Below, piece after piece: positions 50,397 to 63,834 of a stretch of DNA of 64,000 nt. Made by a program: the position numbers and the translations under genes. Each line of letters begins with the position of its first letter. Position 1 is the first letter of the stretch. Under the pieces are notes generated by a model. That model was not told the DNA's origin. It made no database searches and saw only the letters and a program-made list of their open reading frames with translations. Origin of the DNA: DASYKT01 sp035995185. Its GTDB lineage: Bacteria > Acidobacteriota > Blastocatellia > Pyrinomonadales > Pyrinomonadaceae. The DNA is taken from the NCBI GenBank assembly GCA_035995185.1, contig DASYKT010000012.1, forward strand, positions 35,892 to 99,891. Reading direction: 5' to 3'.

Positions 50397-53300
50397 TTAG
50401 ATCTCGTCACCTTCATCGATCGAGATGCCGTCGGTTTCGCCTTCGAATACCCCGGCGGTTTCGGAACTGTAATCGGTGTCGAAATCCGGTTCCGGAATAT
50501 CCAGCCCGTCGCCATCGCCGTCAACCAAAGGAACGCCCGCCGGGGGCAATTCAATGCCGCCGGTCAGAGCGACGAAATCATCATACTCGTCCTCTTCCTT
50601 CTGATTAACGCTCGGGTCGAAATCAACTTCGACATTGCGGTAATGACGCATGCCGGTTCCCGCCGGAATGAGCCGTCCCATGATCACGTTTTCCTTCAGC
50701 CCGCGCAGGTAATCGATACGGCCGGAAATGGCCGCTTCGGTAAGCACACGGGTCGTCTCCTGGAATGACGCTGCCGAAATGAACGAGTCGGTCGAAAGCG
50801 ATGCCTTGGTGATACCCAGCAGCATCGGTTCGGCCTGCGCCGATTGTCCGTCGAGCTCTTCGATCACGCGGCGGTTCTCGTCTTCATAACGGAAACGGTC
50901 AACCTGTTCCTCGAGCAGGAATTCGGTGTCGCCGACATCCTTGATGCGCACCCAGCGCAGCATCTGGCGAACGATCACCTCGATGTGTTTGTCGTTGATG
51001 TTCACACCCTGCAGGCGATAAACTTCCTGCACTTCGTTGACGAGGTATTCCTGCAGGCGCTCGATACCGAGCACGCGCAGAATATCGTGCGGGTTGAGCG
51101 GGCCGTCCATTAAAGGTTCGCCCGATCTGACCATGTCGCCTTCCTGCACGTTGACGTGAGTACCGCGCGGAATATCGTACTCGCGCTCTTCGCCGTCAGA
51201 ACCGGTCAGGATCATTTTGCGCTTACCTTTACTGATCGTGCCGAATCTCACTTCGCCGTCGATCTCAGCCATAATGGCCGGTTCGCCGGGCTTGCGGGCT
51301 TCGAACAGTTCGACCACGCGCGGCAGACCGCCGACGATGTCTTTCGTCTTGGTCGTTTCACGCGGGATCTTGGCGATGATGTCGCCGGCTTCCACTTTCT
51401 GGCCGTCCTCGATCAGCAGGTTAGCGCGCACCGGCATCGAGTAGGTTTTCATGACTTTCGTCCCACTCCTGATCTCGATACGCGGCTGGCGTTTATCGTC
51501 AGGCGAATCTTTAACCACCAGGCGTTTCTGCCCCGTGACTCTTTCGGTTTCTTCCTCGACGGTAATGCCTTCCTTCAGATCGTGATATTTGATGACGCCG
51601 GAAACCTCCGTCAGGATCGCAAAAGTGAACGGATCCCAGGTGGCAAGCATGTCGTCTTCCTTGACGGTCTGGCCGTCTTCGACCAAAACCTGAGCGCCGT
51701 ACACGATCTGATAGGTCGCGACTTCGCGCCCGCGGTCATCCACAATAGCTAGCGTCGATTGACGTTTGGCGGCGATGATCTCGCCCTTGCGGTTTTTGAT
51801 GACCTTCAGGTCGATATACTTGGCTTTACCATCCATCGCGGCAATGTGCTTGGACTGCTGTTCGAGTCTCGCCACACCACCGACGTGGAATGTTCTCATC
51901 GTCAGCTGCGTGCCGGGTTCGCCGATCGACTGCGCGGCGATAACACCGACCGCTTCGCCGACCTCGACAACCTTGCCCATCGCCAGGTTGCGTCCGTAGC
52001 ATTTTACGCACACCCCGCGGCGCGATTCGCAGGTCAGCACCGAGCGGATGCGGATATTCTGCAAACCGGCCAGCTGTACTTGGGTCGCCAGGTCTTCATT
52101 TATCTCCTGGCTCGCTTCGACTATGGAGGTGCCATCGATCGGGTCGATAATATCGTCGAGCGAGGTACGGCCGACGATGCGGTCGCGCAGCGATTCGATC
52201 TCTTCACCGTTTCGCACGATCGCCTTAGCGCCGATGCCCTTGATCGTGCCGCAATCTTCTTCAGAGATGATCACGTCCTGGGCCACGTCAACCAAACGGC
52301 GGGTCAGGTAACCCGAGTCGGCCGTTTTCAGCGCCGTGTCGGCCAAACCTTTACGCGCGCCGTGCGTCGATACGAAGTATTGCAGCACGTTCAGCCCTTC
52401 GCGGAAGTTAGCCACGATGGGTGTTTCGATGATCTCGCCCGAAGGCTTGGCCATCAAACCGCGCATACCGGCCAGCTGGCGGATCTGAGCTTCCGAACCG
52501 CGAGCGCCGGAATCGGCCATCATCAGGATCGGGTTGAGCTCGTTAAGGTCTTTTTCTTTCTTGCGCATGGCGAGGAACATCTCCTTCGCCACTTCGTCGG
52601 CAACGTCCGACCACAGCGAGGTCACGTTGTTCGAACGTTCCTGGTTGGTCATCGCGCCTTCTTCGTACTGCTTCTGGAAACCGTCCACTTTTTTACGGGC
52701 GGCTTCGATCAGGGCGCCTTTGTTGTTCGGCGTGATCATATCGTCGATACTGATCGAAACACCGGCCTTAGTCGCATATAGGAAGCCCATGTTCTTCAGA
52801 TCGTCGAGCAGCGCGACCGTTTGGTCGTGGCCGAGGCGCATGTGACAGAAACTGACCAGCGATTGCAGGCCTTTCTTTTTCAGCACGCCATTGACGAACG
52901 GCAGCCCGTCGCGGAGCAGCCTTTCGTTAAAGATCACGCGGCCGACAGTGGTGTCGATCATGCGGCGCACGCCTTTTTGGATGTGCGCGCGCATCACGTC
53001 CTGCGGGCTGTGCTCCATCGCCAGGTCGATCAGATCGCCTTCGATGCGGAGCTTGATCATGGTCTGAATTTCCAGCTCTTTCGCGTCAAAAGCCAGCAGC
53101 ACGTCTTCGGCCGAACCGAACATACGCGGGATCGGTTTGCCTGCTTTGTCTTTTCTGCCGGCGTGATACTGCCCCTTCAAACCTTCGCGGTCGCGGGTCA
53201 GGTAGTAACAACCGAGTACGATATCCTGTGAAGGAACCGCGATCGGCTGGCCGCTGGCGGGCGAAAGCAGGTTATTCGATGAAAGCATCAGCACCGAAGC

Positions 53301-54737
53301 TTCGATCTGGGCTTCCGGCGAAAGCGGAATATGTACCGCCATCTGATCGCCGTCAAAGTCGGCGTTAAAAGCCGTACAGACGAGCGGGTGGATCTTGATC
53401 GCTTTACCTTCTACCAGCACCGGCTCAAAAGCCTGGATGCCGAGACGGTGCAGCGTCGGAGCGCGGTTAAGCAGTACCGGGTGCTCGCGAATGACTTCTT
53501 CCAAAATGTCCCAAACGACCGGTTCCTGGCGTTCCACCATTTCCCGGGCCTGCTTGATGGTCGTGGCGTGCGCGTCTTTTTCCAGCTTGTTATAAATGAA
53601 CGGCTTGAAAAGTTCGAGCGCCATTTTCTTGGGCAGTCCGCACTGGTGGAGTTTTAGTTCCGGGCCGACCACGATGACCGAGCGTCCCGAGTAATCCACG
53701 CGTTTTCCGAGCAAATTCTGGCGGAAACGTCCCTGTTTTCCTTTAAGCGTTCCGGACAGTGATTTGAGCGGGCGATTGTTCGCGCCGCGCAGCACGCGTC
53801 CGCGGCGGCCGTTATCAAACAGCGCGTCGACCGCTTCCTGCAGCATGCGTTTTTCGTTGCGCACGATGACTTCCGGCGCGCGCAGCTCGATCAGCTTTTT
53901 CAAGCGATTGTTGCGGTTGATCACGCGGCGGTAAAGATCGTTCAGGTCCGACGTCGCAAAACGTCCGCCATCGAGAGGCACGAGCGGCCGAAGCTCCGGC
54001 GGAATGACCGGGATCACATCCAGGATCATCCATTCCGGGTTGTTGCCCGAACGCTGGAATGAATTGGCGACCTTCAGGCGCTTGGAAAACTTCAGCTTTT
54101 TCTGCTGCGAAGTTTCTTCCTTCATCCGCTGGCGAAGTTCGACCACCAGTTCGGGGATCTCGACGCGGCCGAGCAGTTCCTTGATCGCCTCGGCGCCCAT
54201 GCGGGCCACGAATTGATTCGGATGCTCGCGCGCGAGTTCGCGATAGCGGTCGTCCGTGAGCAGGTCTTTTTCTTTCAGATTCGGCACATCGCCCGGATCG
54301 GTCACGATGTACAGCTCAAAATAAAGGATCTTTTCCAGATCGCGCAGCGAAATATCCAGCAGGTGGCCGATGCGCGACGGCAGTCCTTTAAAGAACCACA
54401 CGTGCGAACACGGGCTGGCCAGCTCGATATGGCCGAGACGCTCGCGGCGAACCTTGGCCTGCGTTACTTCCACACCGCACTTGTCGCAGATCACGCCGCG
54501 GTGTTTCATTCTCTTATACTTGCCGCACAAACATTCCCAGTCCGACACCGGCCCGAAAATTTTGGCGCAAAACAGCCCGTCGCGTTCCGGCTTAAAGGTG
54601 CGGTAATTGATCGTTTCCGGCTTGGTTACCTCGCCGTGCGACCATTCGCGGATCTTGTCCGGTGAAGCCAGGCTGATACGAATAGCTTCGAAATTTGTAA
54701 TAATTTGATTTCTGGTATTAGCGTTTGCTCGAAACAT
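50397..54737 (-). CDS. rpoC: RNA polymerase subunit beta' (RpoC)
   Basis: 1446 residues, bacterial length. The N-terminal zinc ribbon is CLCGKYKRMKHRGVICDKCG; the catalytic metal motif NADFDGDQMAVH is intact; the clamp and second zinc region (CESRRGVCVKCYGRNLAMG) and the trigger-loop part (FHVGGVARLEQQSKHIAAM) are present. The C-terminus is acidic (EPDFDTDYSSETAGVFEGE). It forms the catalytic centre with RpoB. The start follows the conserved FRANANTRNQIITNFEAIRI; the stop is near the terminator. It is the last gene of the minus-strand block. Confidence 0.97.
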   Translation of the reverse strand: MFRANANTRNQIITNFEAIRISLASPDKIREWSHGEVTKPETINYRTFKPERDGLFCAKIFGPVSDWECLCGKYKRMKHRGVICDKCGVEVTQAKVRRERLGHIELASPCSHVWFFKGLPSRIGHLLDISLRDLEKILYFELYIVTDPGDVPNLKEKDLLTDDRYRELAREHPNQFVARMGAEAIKELLGRVEIPELVVELRQRMKEETSQQKKLKFSKRLKVANSFQRSGNNPEWMILDVIPVIPPELRPLVPLDGGRFATSDLNDLYRRVINRNNRLKKLIELRAPEVIVRNEKRMLQEAVDALFDNGRRGRVLRGANNRPLKSLSGTLKGKQGRFRQNLLGKRVDYSGRSVIVVGPELKLHQCGLPKKMALELFKPFIYNKLEKDAHATTIKQAREMVERQEPVVWDILEEVIREHPVLLNRAPTLHRLGIQAFEPVLVEGKAIKIHPLVCTAFNADFDGDQMAVHIPLSPEAQIEASVLMLSSNNLLSPASGQPIAVPSQDIVLGCYYLTRDREGLKGQYHAGRKDKAGKPIPRMFGSAEDVLLAFDAKELEIQTMIKLRIEGDLIDLAMEHSPQDVMRAHIQKGVRRMIDTTVGRVIFNERLLRDGLPFVNGVLKKKGLQSLVSFCHMRLGHDQTVALLDDLKNMGFLYATKAGVSISIDDMITPNNKGALIEAARKKVDGFQKQYEEGAMTNQERSNNVTSLWSDVADEVAKEMFLAMRKKEKDLNELNPILMMADSGARGSEAQIRQLAGMRGLMAKPSGEIIETPIVANFREGLNVLQYFVSTHGARKGLADTALKTADSGYLTRRLVDVAQDVIISEEDCGTIKGIGAKAIVRNGEEIESLRDRIVGRTSLDDIIDPIDGTSIVEASQEINEDLATQVQLAGLQNIRIRSVLTCESRRGVCVKCYGRNLAMGKVVEVGEAVGVIAAQSIGEPGTQLTMRTFHVGGVARLEQQSKHIAAMDGKAKYIDLKVIKNRKGEIIAAKRQSTLAIVDDRGREVATYQIVYGAQVLVEDGQTVKEDDMLATWDPFTFAILTEVSGVIKYHDLKEGITVEEETERVTGQKRLVVKDSPDDKRQPRIEIRSGTKVMKTYSMPVRANLLIEDGQKVEAGDIIAKIPRETTKTKDIVGGLPRVVELFEARKPGEPAIMAEIDGEVRFGTISKGKRKMILTGSDGEEREYDIPRGTHVNVQEGDMVRSGEPLMDGPLNPHDILRVLGIERLQEYLVNEVQEVYRLQGVNINDKHIEVIVRQMLRWVRIKDVGDTEFLLEEQVDRFRYEDENRRVIEELDGQSAQAEPMLLGITKASLSTDSFISAASFQETTRVLTEAAISGRIDYLRGLKENVIMGRLIPAGTGMRHYRNVEVDFDPSVNQKEEDEYDDFVALTGGIELPPAGVPLVDGDGDGLDIPEPDFDTDYSSETAGVFEGETDGISIDEGDEI

Positions 54738-54818
54738 CTATTATCTCCCTAGTGGCCGGCGGGATCGCCGCCGGCTCAAAAAAACCACTAACTTTATTCC
54801 GCCTTTTTCGCGGCAGCC

Positions 54819-59288
<4,470 letters not shown>

Positions 59289-59608
59289 ATTATTTCTGTT
59301 TTTCCGGAATAAAAAATGGTTGATTTACGGGTTTTTTATGTTATGATTCGACTTGCTTCTCTCCCCGCTAAACAACTTTTACGTTAAAAGACGGCAAATG
59401 CGGTCAAGGCAAAGTATGCCCAGACCGCTTGTCGCAGTTAAATACCTCTATTAAATTTTCCGATAGTGTCAAACTAGACACCTGACTCCCAATTGTTCAA
59501 TGAGAAGAGTCTTCTCGGTTAAAATCAGCTAGCCATTAGGGTTATACCTATATGGCGAGCTTTGTCCTATTTAGAAACTTCTGCTCACCATATAGTATAA
59601 CAGCTAGA
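59289..59608. other. rplL-rpoB intergenic region
   Basis: 320 bases without a gene. It holds a long inverted repeat at 59541-59601 and, read on the minus strand, a TTGACA at 59467-59472 near the palindrome GTGTC-N6-GACAC (59466-59481), a possible internal rpoBC promoter or operator. The -10 is poor. Confidence 0.5.
59541..59601 (-). ncRNA. Candidate mRNA hairpin in the rplL-rpoB interval
   Basis: Left arm GTTATACCTATATGGCGAGC (59541-59560) and right arm GCTCACCATATAGTATAAC (59583-59601) are reverse complements with one bulge and one mismatch around a 22-base loop. A stem in this position matches the site where E. coli has an RNase III cut and partial terminator, but no experiment supports that here. 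Confidence 0.55.
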
Positions 59609-59986
59609 CTACTTAACTTCAACAGACGCGCCGGCTTCTGTAAGCTTGTTTTTGATAGTCTCGGCTTCGTCTTTGGCAACGCCTTCTTTGACCGCTTTCG
59701 GAGCGCCGTCGACCAGGTCCTTGGCTTCTTTGAGTCCCAGGGCCGTGATCTCGCGAACGACCTTGATGACGTTGATCTTGTTGCCGCCGGCAGCGGTCAG
59801 GATCACGTCAAACGAGTCTTTTTCTTCCACCGCGGCAGCTTCGCCGCCGCCGGCCGGGGCCATCATCATCGGGGCCGCAGCAGCGGCAGCCGAAACACCG
59901 AAAGCTTCTTCGATGTCTTTGACCAGTTCGCTCGCTTCGAGCAGCGACATGTTTTTTAACGCTTCAACTATTTCTTGTCTTGTCAT
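59609..59986 (-). CDS. rplL: 50S ribosomal protein L7/L12
   Basis: 125 residues. Family layout: helical N-terminal dimerisation domain (EIVEALKNMSLLEASELVKD), Ala/Gly-rich hinge (AAAAAPMMMAPAGGG) and C-terminal factor-binding domain (FDVILTAAGGNKINVIKVVR, LGLKEAKDLVDGAPKAVKEG, LTEAGASVEVK). It is the stalk protein that recruits translation factors. Located between rplJ and rpoB as usual. Confidence 0.97.
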   Translation of the reverse strand: MTRQEIVEALKNMSLLEASELVKDIEEAFGVSAAAAAAPMMMAPAGGGEAAAVEEKDSFDVILTAAGGNKINVIKVVREITALGLKEAKDLVDGAPKAVKEGVAKDEAETIKNKLTEAGASVEVK

Positions 59987-60214
59987 ATCAGTATTTTTCT
60001 CCTCTTAGGGTTCTTGGTTTTTTGTCAATAGCCGCGAGAACCCACGGGACATATACATTCTGGTTGCATCACAGTCTGTTCATGTCCGAAGCTTGGTGGC
60101 CTGACAAACCGCCTAGCTCGTTTTACCTTGGATACGGCCAATCTCATTTGGGATTTTAGATTTGCGATTTTCGATTGCTAATCCAAAATCCAAAATCCCC
60201 GATCTAAAATCTCT
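59987..60214. other. rplL-rplJ intergenic region
   Basis: 228 bases. Contains a 'gattttagatttgcgattttcg' / 'ccaaaatccaaaatccccga' inverted repeat of the kind that recurs in many genomes. No gene; the space is larger than the usual ~50 bases between rplJ and rplL. Confidence 0.5.
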
Positions 60215-61147
60215 TTACGCTTCCGGCTTCTCTTCCGGCTCCGCCTCTGGAGCTGCCTCTTCCGGCGCGGCCTCCGCAGCCACTTCCGGAGCTGCTTCTG
60301 CCGGTGCTTCCGGAGTTGCTTCTGTAGCTTCCGGTGCAGCTTCTACCGGTACTTCCGAAGTCGCCTCTGCCGGTGCTTCCGGGGCGGCTTCTGCCGGCGC
60401 TTCCGGAGTTGCCTCTGCTACCGGTGCAGCTTCTGCCGGTGCTTCCGGTGCAGCCTCGGTCGTCGCTTCCGGAGTTGCCTCTGTGGCTTCCGGAGTTGCC
60501 TCGGTCGGAGCGGCTTCTACTGCTGCTTCCGGTGCAGCTTCTGCCGGCGCTTCCGAAGTTGCCTCTGCCGGTACTTCCGGTGCAGCTTCGGGCGCTGTTG
60601 CTTCGGGCGCTGTTGCTTCGGGCGCCGCTTCCTTTGTTTCGCCGGCTAGTTTAATGACGACCGCCAGATTGCGCGGTATGGCATTGATAACGGTTGCCAG
60701 GCGCTGTGCCGGGGCCTGCAGCAGGAAGAGCAATTTCGACATAAGCTCTTCTTTCGAAGGTAGGCTGGCCAGCGTCTGAATACCCTTCAGATCGATGACT
60801 TTGCCTTCGACGATACCGGCTTTGAAGCTGAAAACTTCCGGGTTGTCCTTGACGAATTTGGTCAGCGTCTTGGACAGCGCGATCCCGTCGTCTTTTACGA
60901 AAGCGACGGCGGTCACGCCTTTGAAATGTTCCTCGGCCTGTTCGAACGGGGTGCCTTTGGCGGCTCGCCGGGCAAGCGTATTTTTTACCACTTTATATTC
61001 CGCCCCTGCATTGCGCAGCTGCTCACGCAGTTCCTGATCCTTGGCAACGGTCAGCTTGTTAAAGCCGACGACCATTGCCGCGCTGGCATCCTGAAACTGC
61101 TGCGTGAGGGCGTCCAAATCATTCTGTTTTACTTTTTTCGATTTCAT
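60215..61147 (-). CDS. rplJ: 50S ribosomal protein L10 with long Ala/Glu/Pro-rich C-terminal tail
   Basis: 310 residues; normal L10 is about 165-180. The first ~170 are a standard L10: AAMVVGFNKLTVAKDQELRE, AEYKVVKNTLARRAA, SLPSKEELMSKLLFLLQAPA and QRLATVINAIPRNLAVVIKL. From about residue 172 the sequence becomes a repeat of EAAPEA, EATPEA, PAEAAPEA and similar units to the end, with only A, E, P, T, S, V and a few K. The tail is predicted to be disordered and very acidic. Its DNA (about 60215-60635) is built of short tandem units and could vary in length. L10 anchors the L7/L12 stalk. Confidence 0.93.
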   Translation of the reverse strand: MKSKKVKQNDLDALTQQFQDASAAMVVGFNKLTVAKDQELREQLRNAGAEYKVVKNTLARRAAKGTPFEQAEEHFKGVTAVAFVKDDGIALSKTLTKFVKDNPEVFSFKAGIVEGKVIDLKGIQTLASLPSKEELMSKLLFLLQAPAQRLATVINAIPRNLAVVIKLAGETKEAAPEATAPEATAPEAAPEVPAEATSEAPAEAAPEAAVEAAPTEATPEATEATPEATTEAAPEAPAEAAPVAEATPEAPAEAAPEAPAEATSEVPVEAAPEATEATPEAPAEAAPEVAAEAAPEEAAPEAEPEEKPEA

Positions 61148-61170
61148 TATCTTATTTCGCTCCTCACTAC

Positions 61171-61866
61171 TTAGCTAAAACTTAATTCATCGAGCAATAC
61201 GCCCGGGCTCATGGTTGCGGCCAGGTTGATCTTTTTGACGTAGCGTCCTTTTGCCGTCGAAGGCTTGGCCTTCATAATGGCGTCGATCAAAACCGTGGCA
61301 TTATCCTTGATCTTGTTTTCGTCAAAGGACACCTTGCCGATGCCGACGTGGATCACGCCCGTTTTATCGACGCGATATTCCACCTTACCGGCTTTGGTTT
61401 CTTCGACCGCGGTTTTGACGTCCATGGTCACGGTGCCGGTCTTCGGATTGGGCATCAGGCCGCGCGGGCCGAGCACTTTACCGAGTTGGCCGACCTTGGC
61501 CATCATATCCGGCGTTGAGATCAGCGCGTCGAAATCCAGCCAGCCGCCTTTGATCTTGTCGACGATATCTTCGCCGCCCACAAAATCGGCGCCCGCATCC
61601 TGGGCTTCCTTGATCTTGTCGCCCTGGGCGATCACGACCACCACTTTGGCTTTGCCGCCGAGCCCGTGCGGCAGAACCACGGTTCCGCGCACCATTTGAT
61701 CGGCTTTGCGGGGGTCTACCCCCAGCCACATTGTCAATTCCACCGTTTCGTCAAACTTGGCAAAGGAAACTTCTTTTAATTTGATTATTCCCTCTTCCAG
61801 CGTGTGACGCTTGTTGGCCTCGATCTTTCCCAAGGCCTCGTTGTACTTCTTGCCGTGTTTTTTCAT
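61171..61866 (-). CDS. rplA: 50S ribosomal protein L1
   Basis: 231 residues, family length. N-terminal KKHGKKYNEALGKIEA and ILKEVSFAKFDETVELTM-type start (here LKEVSFAKFDETVELTMWL), VVLPHGLGGKAKVVVVI, GPRGLMPNPKTGTVTMDVKT and C-terminal ATMSPGVLLDELSFS are typical. L1 forms the mobile stalk near the E-site and may regulate its own mRNA. The SD is upstream of the MKKHGKKY start. It follows rplK by 178 bases. Confidence 0.97.
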   Translation of the reverse strand: MKKHGKKYNEALGKIEANKRHTLEEGIIKLKEVSFAKFDETVELTMWLGVDPRKADQMVRGTVVLPHGLGGKAKVVVVIAQGDKIKEAQDAGADFVGGEDIVDKIKGGWLDFDALISTPDMMAKVGQLGKVLGPRGLMPNPKTGTVTMDVKTAVEETKAGKVEYRVDKTGVIHVGIGKVSFDENKIKDNATVLIDAIMKAKPSTAKGRYVKKINLAATMSPGVLLDELSFS

Positions 61867-62044
61867 TTATACCTCCGAGGTTCAAACGGGTTTTAACGCC
61901 CTCCCTCTTTTCTGTCAGTAGCACTAAGCAGTTGCAGTCGGCAGTATCTTCTGCCTGGTGCTTTCTGCGAATACTTACTGAGTAAAATATGGCATCTGGA
62001 ATTGGCTTTTACTGCTTCTGCTTACTGCTGCTGCCAACTGCCAA
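61867..62044. other. rplK-rplA intergenic region
   Basis: 178 bases, wider than the usual few bases between rplK and rplA. Contains 'cagtcggcagta' and 'cttactgctgctgccaactg' repeated tracts. No gene. Confidence 0.5.
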
Positions 62045-62473
62045 CTATCCTTCCACCGTCAGGCCCATGCTTTTCGCCGTGCCTTCGATGGTTTTCATCG
62101 CCGAAGCCAGGTTGCTGGTGTTCAAATCCGTCATCTTGGTCTTGGCGATCTCTTCGATCTGGGCGCGGCTGATGGTGCCGACTTTCGCTTTATTCGGCGT
62201 GCCGGAACCCTTCGCGATGCCCGACGCCTTGCGCAGCAGATCCGCTGCCGGGGGCGTCTTGGTCTCAAAAGTGAACGAGCGATCGGCATAGACGGTGATC
62301 ACGACAGGGATTTTCATATCCTTGTCCATGTTTTGCGTCTTGGCGTTAAACGCCTTGCAAAACTCCATGATATTCACGCCATGTTGTCCGAGCGCGGGGC
62401 CGATCGGCGGCGCGGGGTTTGCCGCACCCGCCGGTATCTGCAACTTGATATATCCTTCTATTTTCTTTGCCAT
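62045..62473 (-). CDS. rplK: 50S ribosomal protein L11
   Basis: 142 residues, family length. YIKLQIPAGAANPAPPIGPA, LGQHGVNIMEFCKAFNAKTQ, KTPPAADLLRKASGIAKGSG and AMKTIEGTAKSMGLTVEG are the L11 signature blocks. It binds 23S rRNA at the GTPase centre. Upstream and downstream intergenic spaces both contain repeats. Confidence 0.97.
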   Translation of the reverse strand: MAKKIEGYIKLQIPAGAANPAPPIGPALGQHGVNIMEFCKAFNAKTQNMDKDMKIPVVITVYADRSFTFETKTPPAADLLRKASGIAKGSGTPNKAKVGTISRAQIEEIAKTKMTDLNTSNLASAMKTIEGTAKSMGLTVEG

Positions 62474-62528
62474 AACTTTTCGATTTACGATCCCGGTAAT
62501 TCAGGTCCGGGAATGTCCTCATTTTTAA

Positions 62529-62573
62529 TGTATCGCCGGCGTCTCGCCGGCTGTCGTGGCAGCGTCCCGCCGC
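62529..62573. repeat. Palindromic repeat, family F half copy
   Basis: CGCCGGCGTCTCGCCGGC followed by GGCAGCGTCCCGCCGCC, matching the hairpin order of 46206-46303. It lies between nusG and rplK in the middle of the ribosomal operon. Confidence 0.65.
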
Positions 62574-62583
62574 CGCATTTTCT

Positions 62584-63144
62584 TTATTCTTCCTCTGAAA
62601 AAGTAACTTTCTCCACATCCAGGAAATTGAGTTCCACCGGTGTCGAGCGTCCGAAAATAGTCACGGTGACCTTTAAGGTGGCTTTTTCCTCGTTCACTTC
62701 TTCGACCTTGCCGGTAAAGCTGGCGAACGGGCCCGATTTGATGCGCACCACTTCGCCGATGTTGTAAGAGAATTTCGGTTTCGGTTTTTCCGAGGCCTCT
62801 CTCACGTTGTGGACGATCTGGTCCACTTCTTCCTGCGTCAGCGGGGTCGGGAAATGTCCGCCCAAAAATCCCGTAACTTTCGGGGTCGATTTGATGATAT
62901 GAAAAACGTTGTCGGGCATCTTGCCGTTCTCATCGCATTCGATCTCGACCAAAACATAGCCGGGATAGAACATGCGCGAAGACTCGATGCGCTTACTGCC
63001 GCGCATTTCGACGACGGTTTCCTTGGGCAGCAAAACGGAAGTGATCTGCTCTCCGAGCTCCAGATCGCGGATCCGGGCCTTGAGGCTTTCCACTACTTTA
63101 TTTTCATGCCCTGAATAGGTATGGATAAAATACCACTGCTTCAT
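62584..63144 (-). CDS. nusG: Transcription antitermination factor NusG
   Basis: 186 residues, family length. The NGN domain begins KQWYFIHTYSGHENKVVESL and contains SSRMFYPGYVLVEIECDENG and GFLGGHFPTPLTQEEVDQIV; the C-terminal KOW domain shows GEVVRIKSGPFASFTGKVEE and PVELNFLDVEKV. NusG binds the RNA polymerase clamp and couples it to Rho or the ribosome. It is 16 bases downstream of secE. Confidence 0.97.
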   Translation of the reverse strand: MKQWYFIHTYSGHENKVVESLKARIRDLELGEQITSVLLPKETVVEMRGSKRIESSRMFYPGYVLVEIECDENGKMPDNVFHIIKSTPKVTGFLGGHFPTPLTQEEVDQIVHNVREASEKPKPKFSYNIGEVVRIKSGPFASFTGKVEEVNEEKATLKVTVTIFGRSTPVELNFLDVEKVTFSEEE

Positions 63145-63159
63145 TTGTCTTTCTTTCGT

Positions 63160-63402
63160 TTATAAACCGGCGATCTTGCCGATCACCCATTCGAGCCCAA
63201 ATATGATATAGACCCACGCCTGATCGACCAAAAACAGAAAAAGGGCGAAAAAGATGACGTTAGCGATCACGATCAGTGTCGTGTTCTGCACATCTTCACG
63301 CGAAGGAAAAGATACTTTCTTTACCTCCTCGCGGGTTTCGGTGACGAATTTGCCGATCCCGCCCCTTCTTTTTTTATTCACGGTGCCAACTGCTTCTGAC
63401 AC
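63160..63402 (-). CDS. secE: Protein translocase subunit SecE
   Basis: 80 residues. Single C-terminal membrane helix (TLIVIANVIFFALFLFLVDQ) preceded by the conserved amphipathic region FVTETREEVKKVSFPSREDV. The short one-helix form is typical of most bacteria. It lies between tRNA-Trp and nusG, the conserved order. Confidence 0.95.
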   Translation of the reverse strand: MSEAVGTVNKKRRGGIGKFVTETREEVKKVSFPSREDVQNTTLIVIANVIFFALFLFLVDQAWVYIIFGLEWVIGKIAGL

Positions 63403-63436
63403 TAGTTTGCTCCTTAAAATTAACCTTCTTTTATAA

Positions 63437-63511
63437 TGGCAGGGATACCAGGATTTGAACCCGGACCGTCGGTTTTGGAGACCGCTATGCTACCATTAAC
63501 ACCATACCCCT
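63437..63511 (-). tRNA. tRNA-Trp (CCA)
   Basis: 75 bases including an encoded 3' CCA. The acceptor stem pairs AGGGGTA with TATCCCT (one G-U), the anticodon loop is CTCCAAA with anticodon CCA, and the T arm is GTTCAAATC. It is encoded between rpmG and secE. Confidence 0.95.
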
Positions 63512-63537
63512 ACGTTTATCGAACCGCTTTGACTGTT

Positions 63538-63582
63538 GTGCGGTTGAGCGCGGATTTTTAAGTCCGCACCCAACCGCAAGTC
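63538..63582 (-). other. Strong hairpin between rpmG and tRNA-Trp
   Basis: On the minus strand TGCGGTTGGGTGCGGAC is followed by ttaaaaa and TCCGCGCTCAACCGCAC; two stacked stems (GCGGTTG/CAACCGC and GTGCGGA/TCCGCGC). No T-run follows, so it is more likely a processing or stability element for excising the tRNA than a terminator. Confidence 0.6.
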
Positions 63583-63594
63583 ATTGTAATTCGA

Positions 63595-63747
63595 CTATTT
63601 ATTTTCCTTGTGCGGCGTGTGCTTCCGGCAACGGCTGCAGAACTTTTTGAACTCCAACCGGTCCGGCGTGTTCTTCTTGTTCTTGGTCGTCACGTAATTG
63701 CGTTCTTTGCAATCGGTGCACTGTAAAATTATGTTATCTCTCGGCAT
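63595..63747 (-). CDS. rpmG: 50S ribosomal protein L33
   Basis: 50 residues from the ATG at 63747; the longer upstream frame has no ribosomal likeness. PRDNIILQCTDCKERNYVTT and LEFKKFCSRCRKHTPHKENK are L33, with the two CxxC pairs (C10/C13 and C38/C41) of the zinc-binding type. The short spacer before tuf contains an inverted 'gttcaaagttc/gaactttgaac' element. Confidence 0.95.
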   Translation of the reverse strand: MPRDNIILQCTDCKERNYVTTKNKKNTPDRLEFKKFCSRCRKHTPHKENK

Positions 63748-63834
63748 TTCTTTACTCCGTTCAAAGTTCCGGGTTCGAAGTTCGGGGTCTGTCTTGTAAC
63801 TTTGAACCTCGAGCCTTGAACACTGAACCAATAT

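Noticed and set aside
51759..52781. 340-codon plus-strand frame opposite rpoC, and similar large frames opposite rpoB
   Set aside because: Antisense shadows of highly conserved genes with GC-rich third positions; no SD and no recognisable domain.
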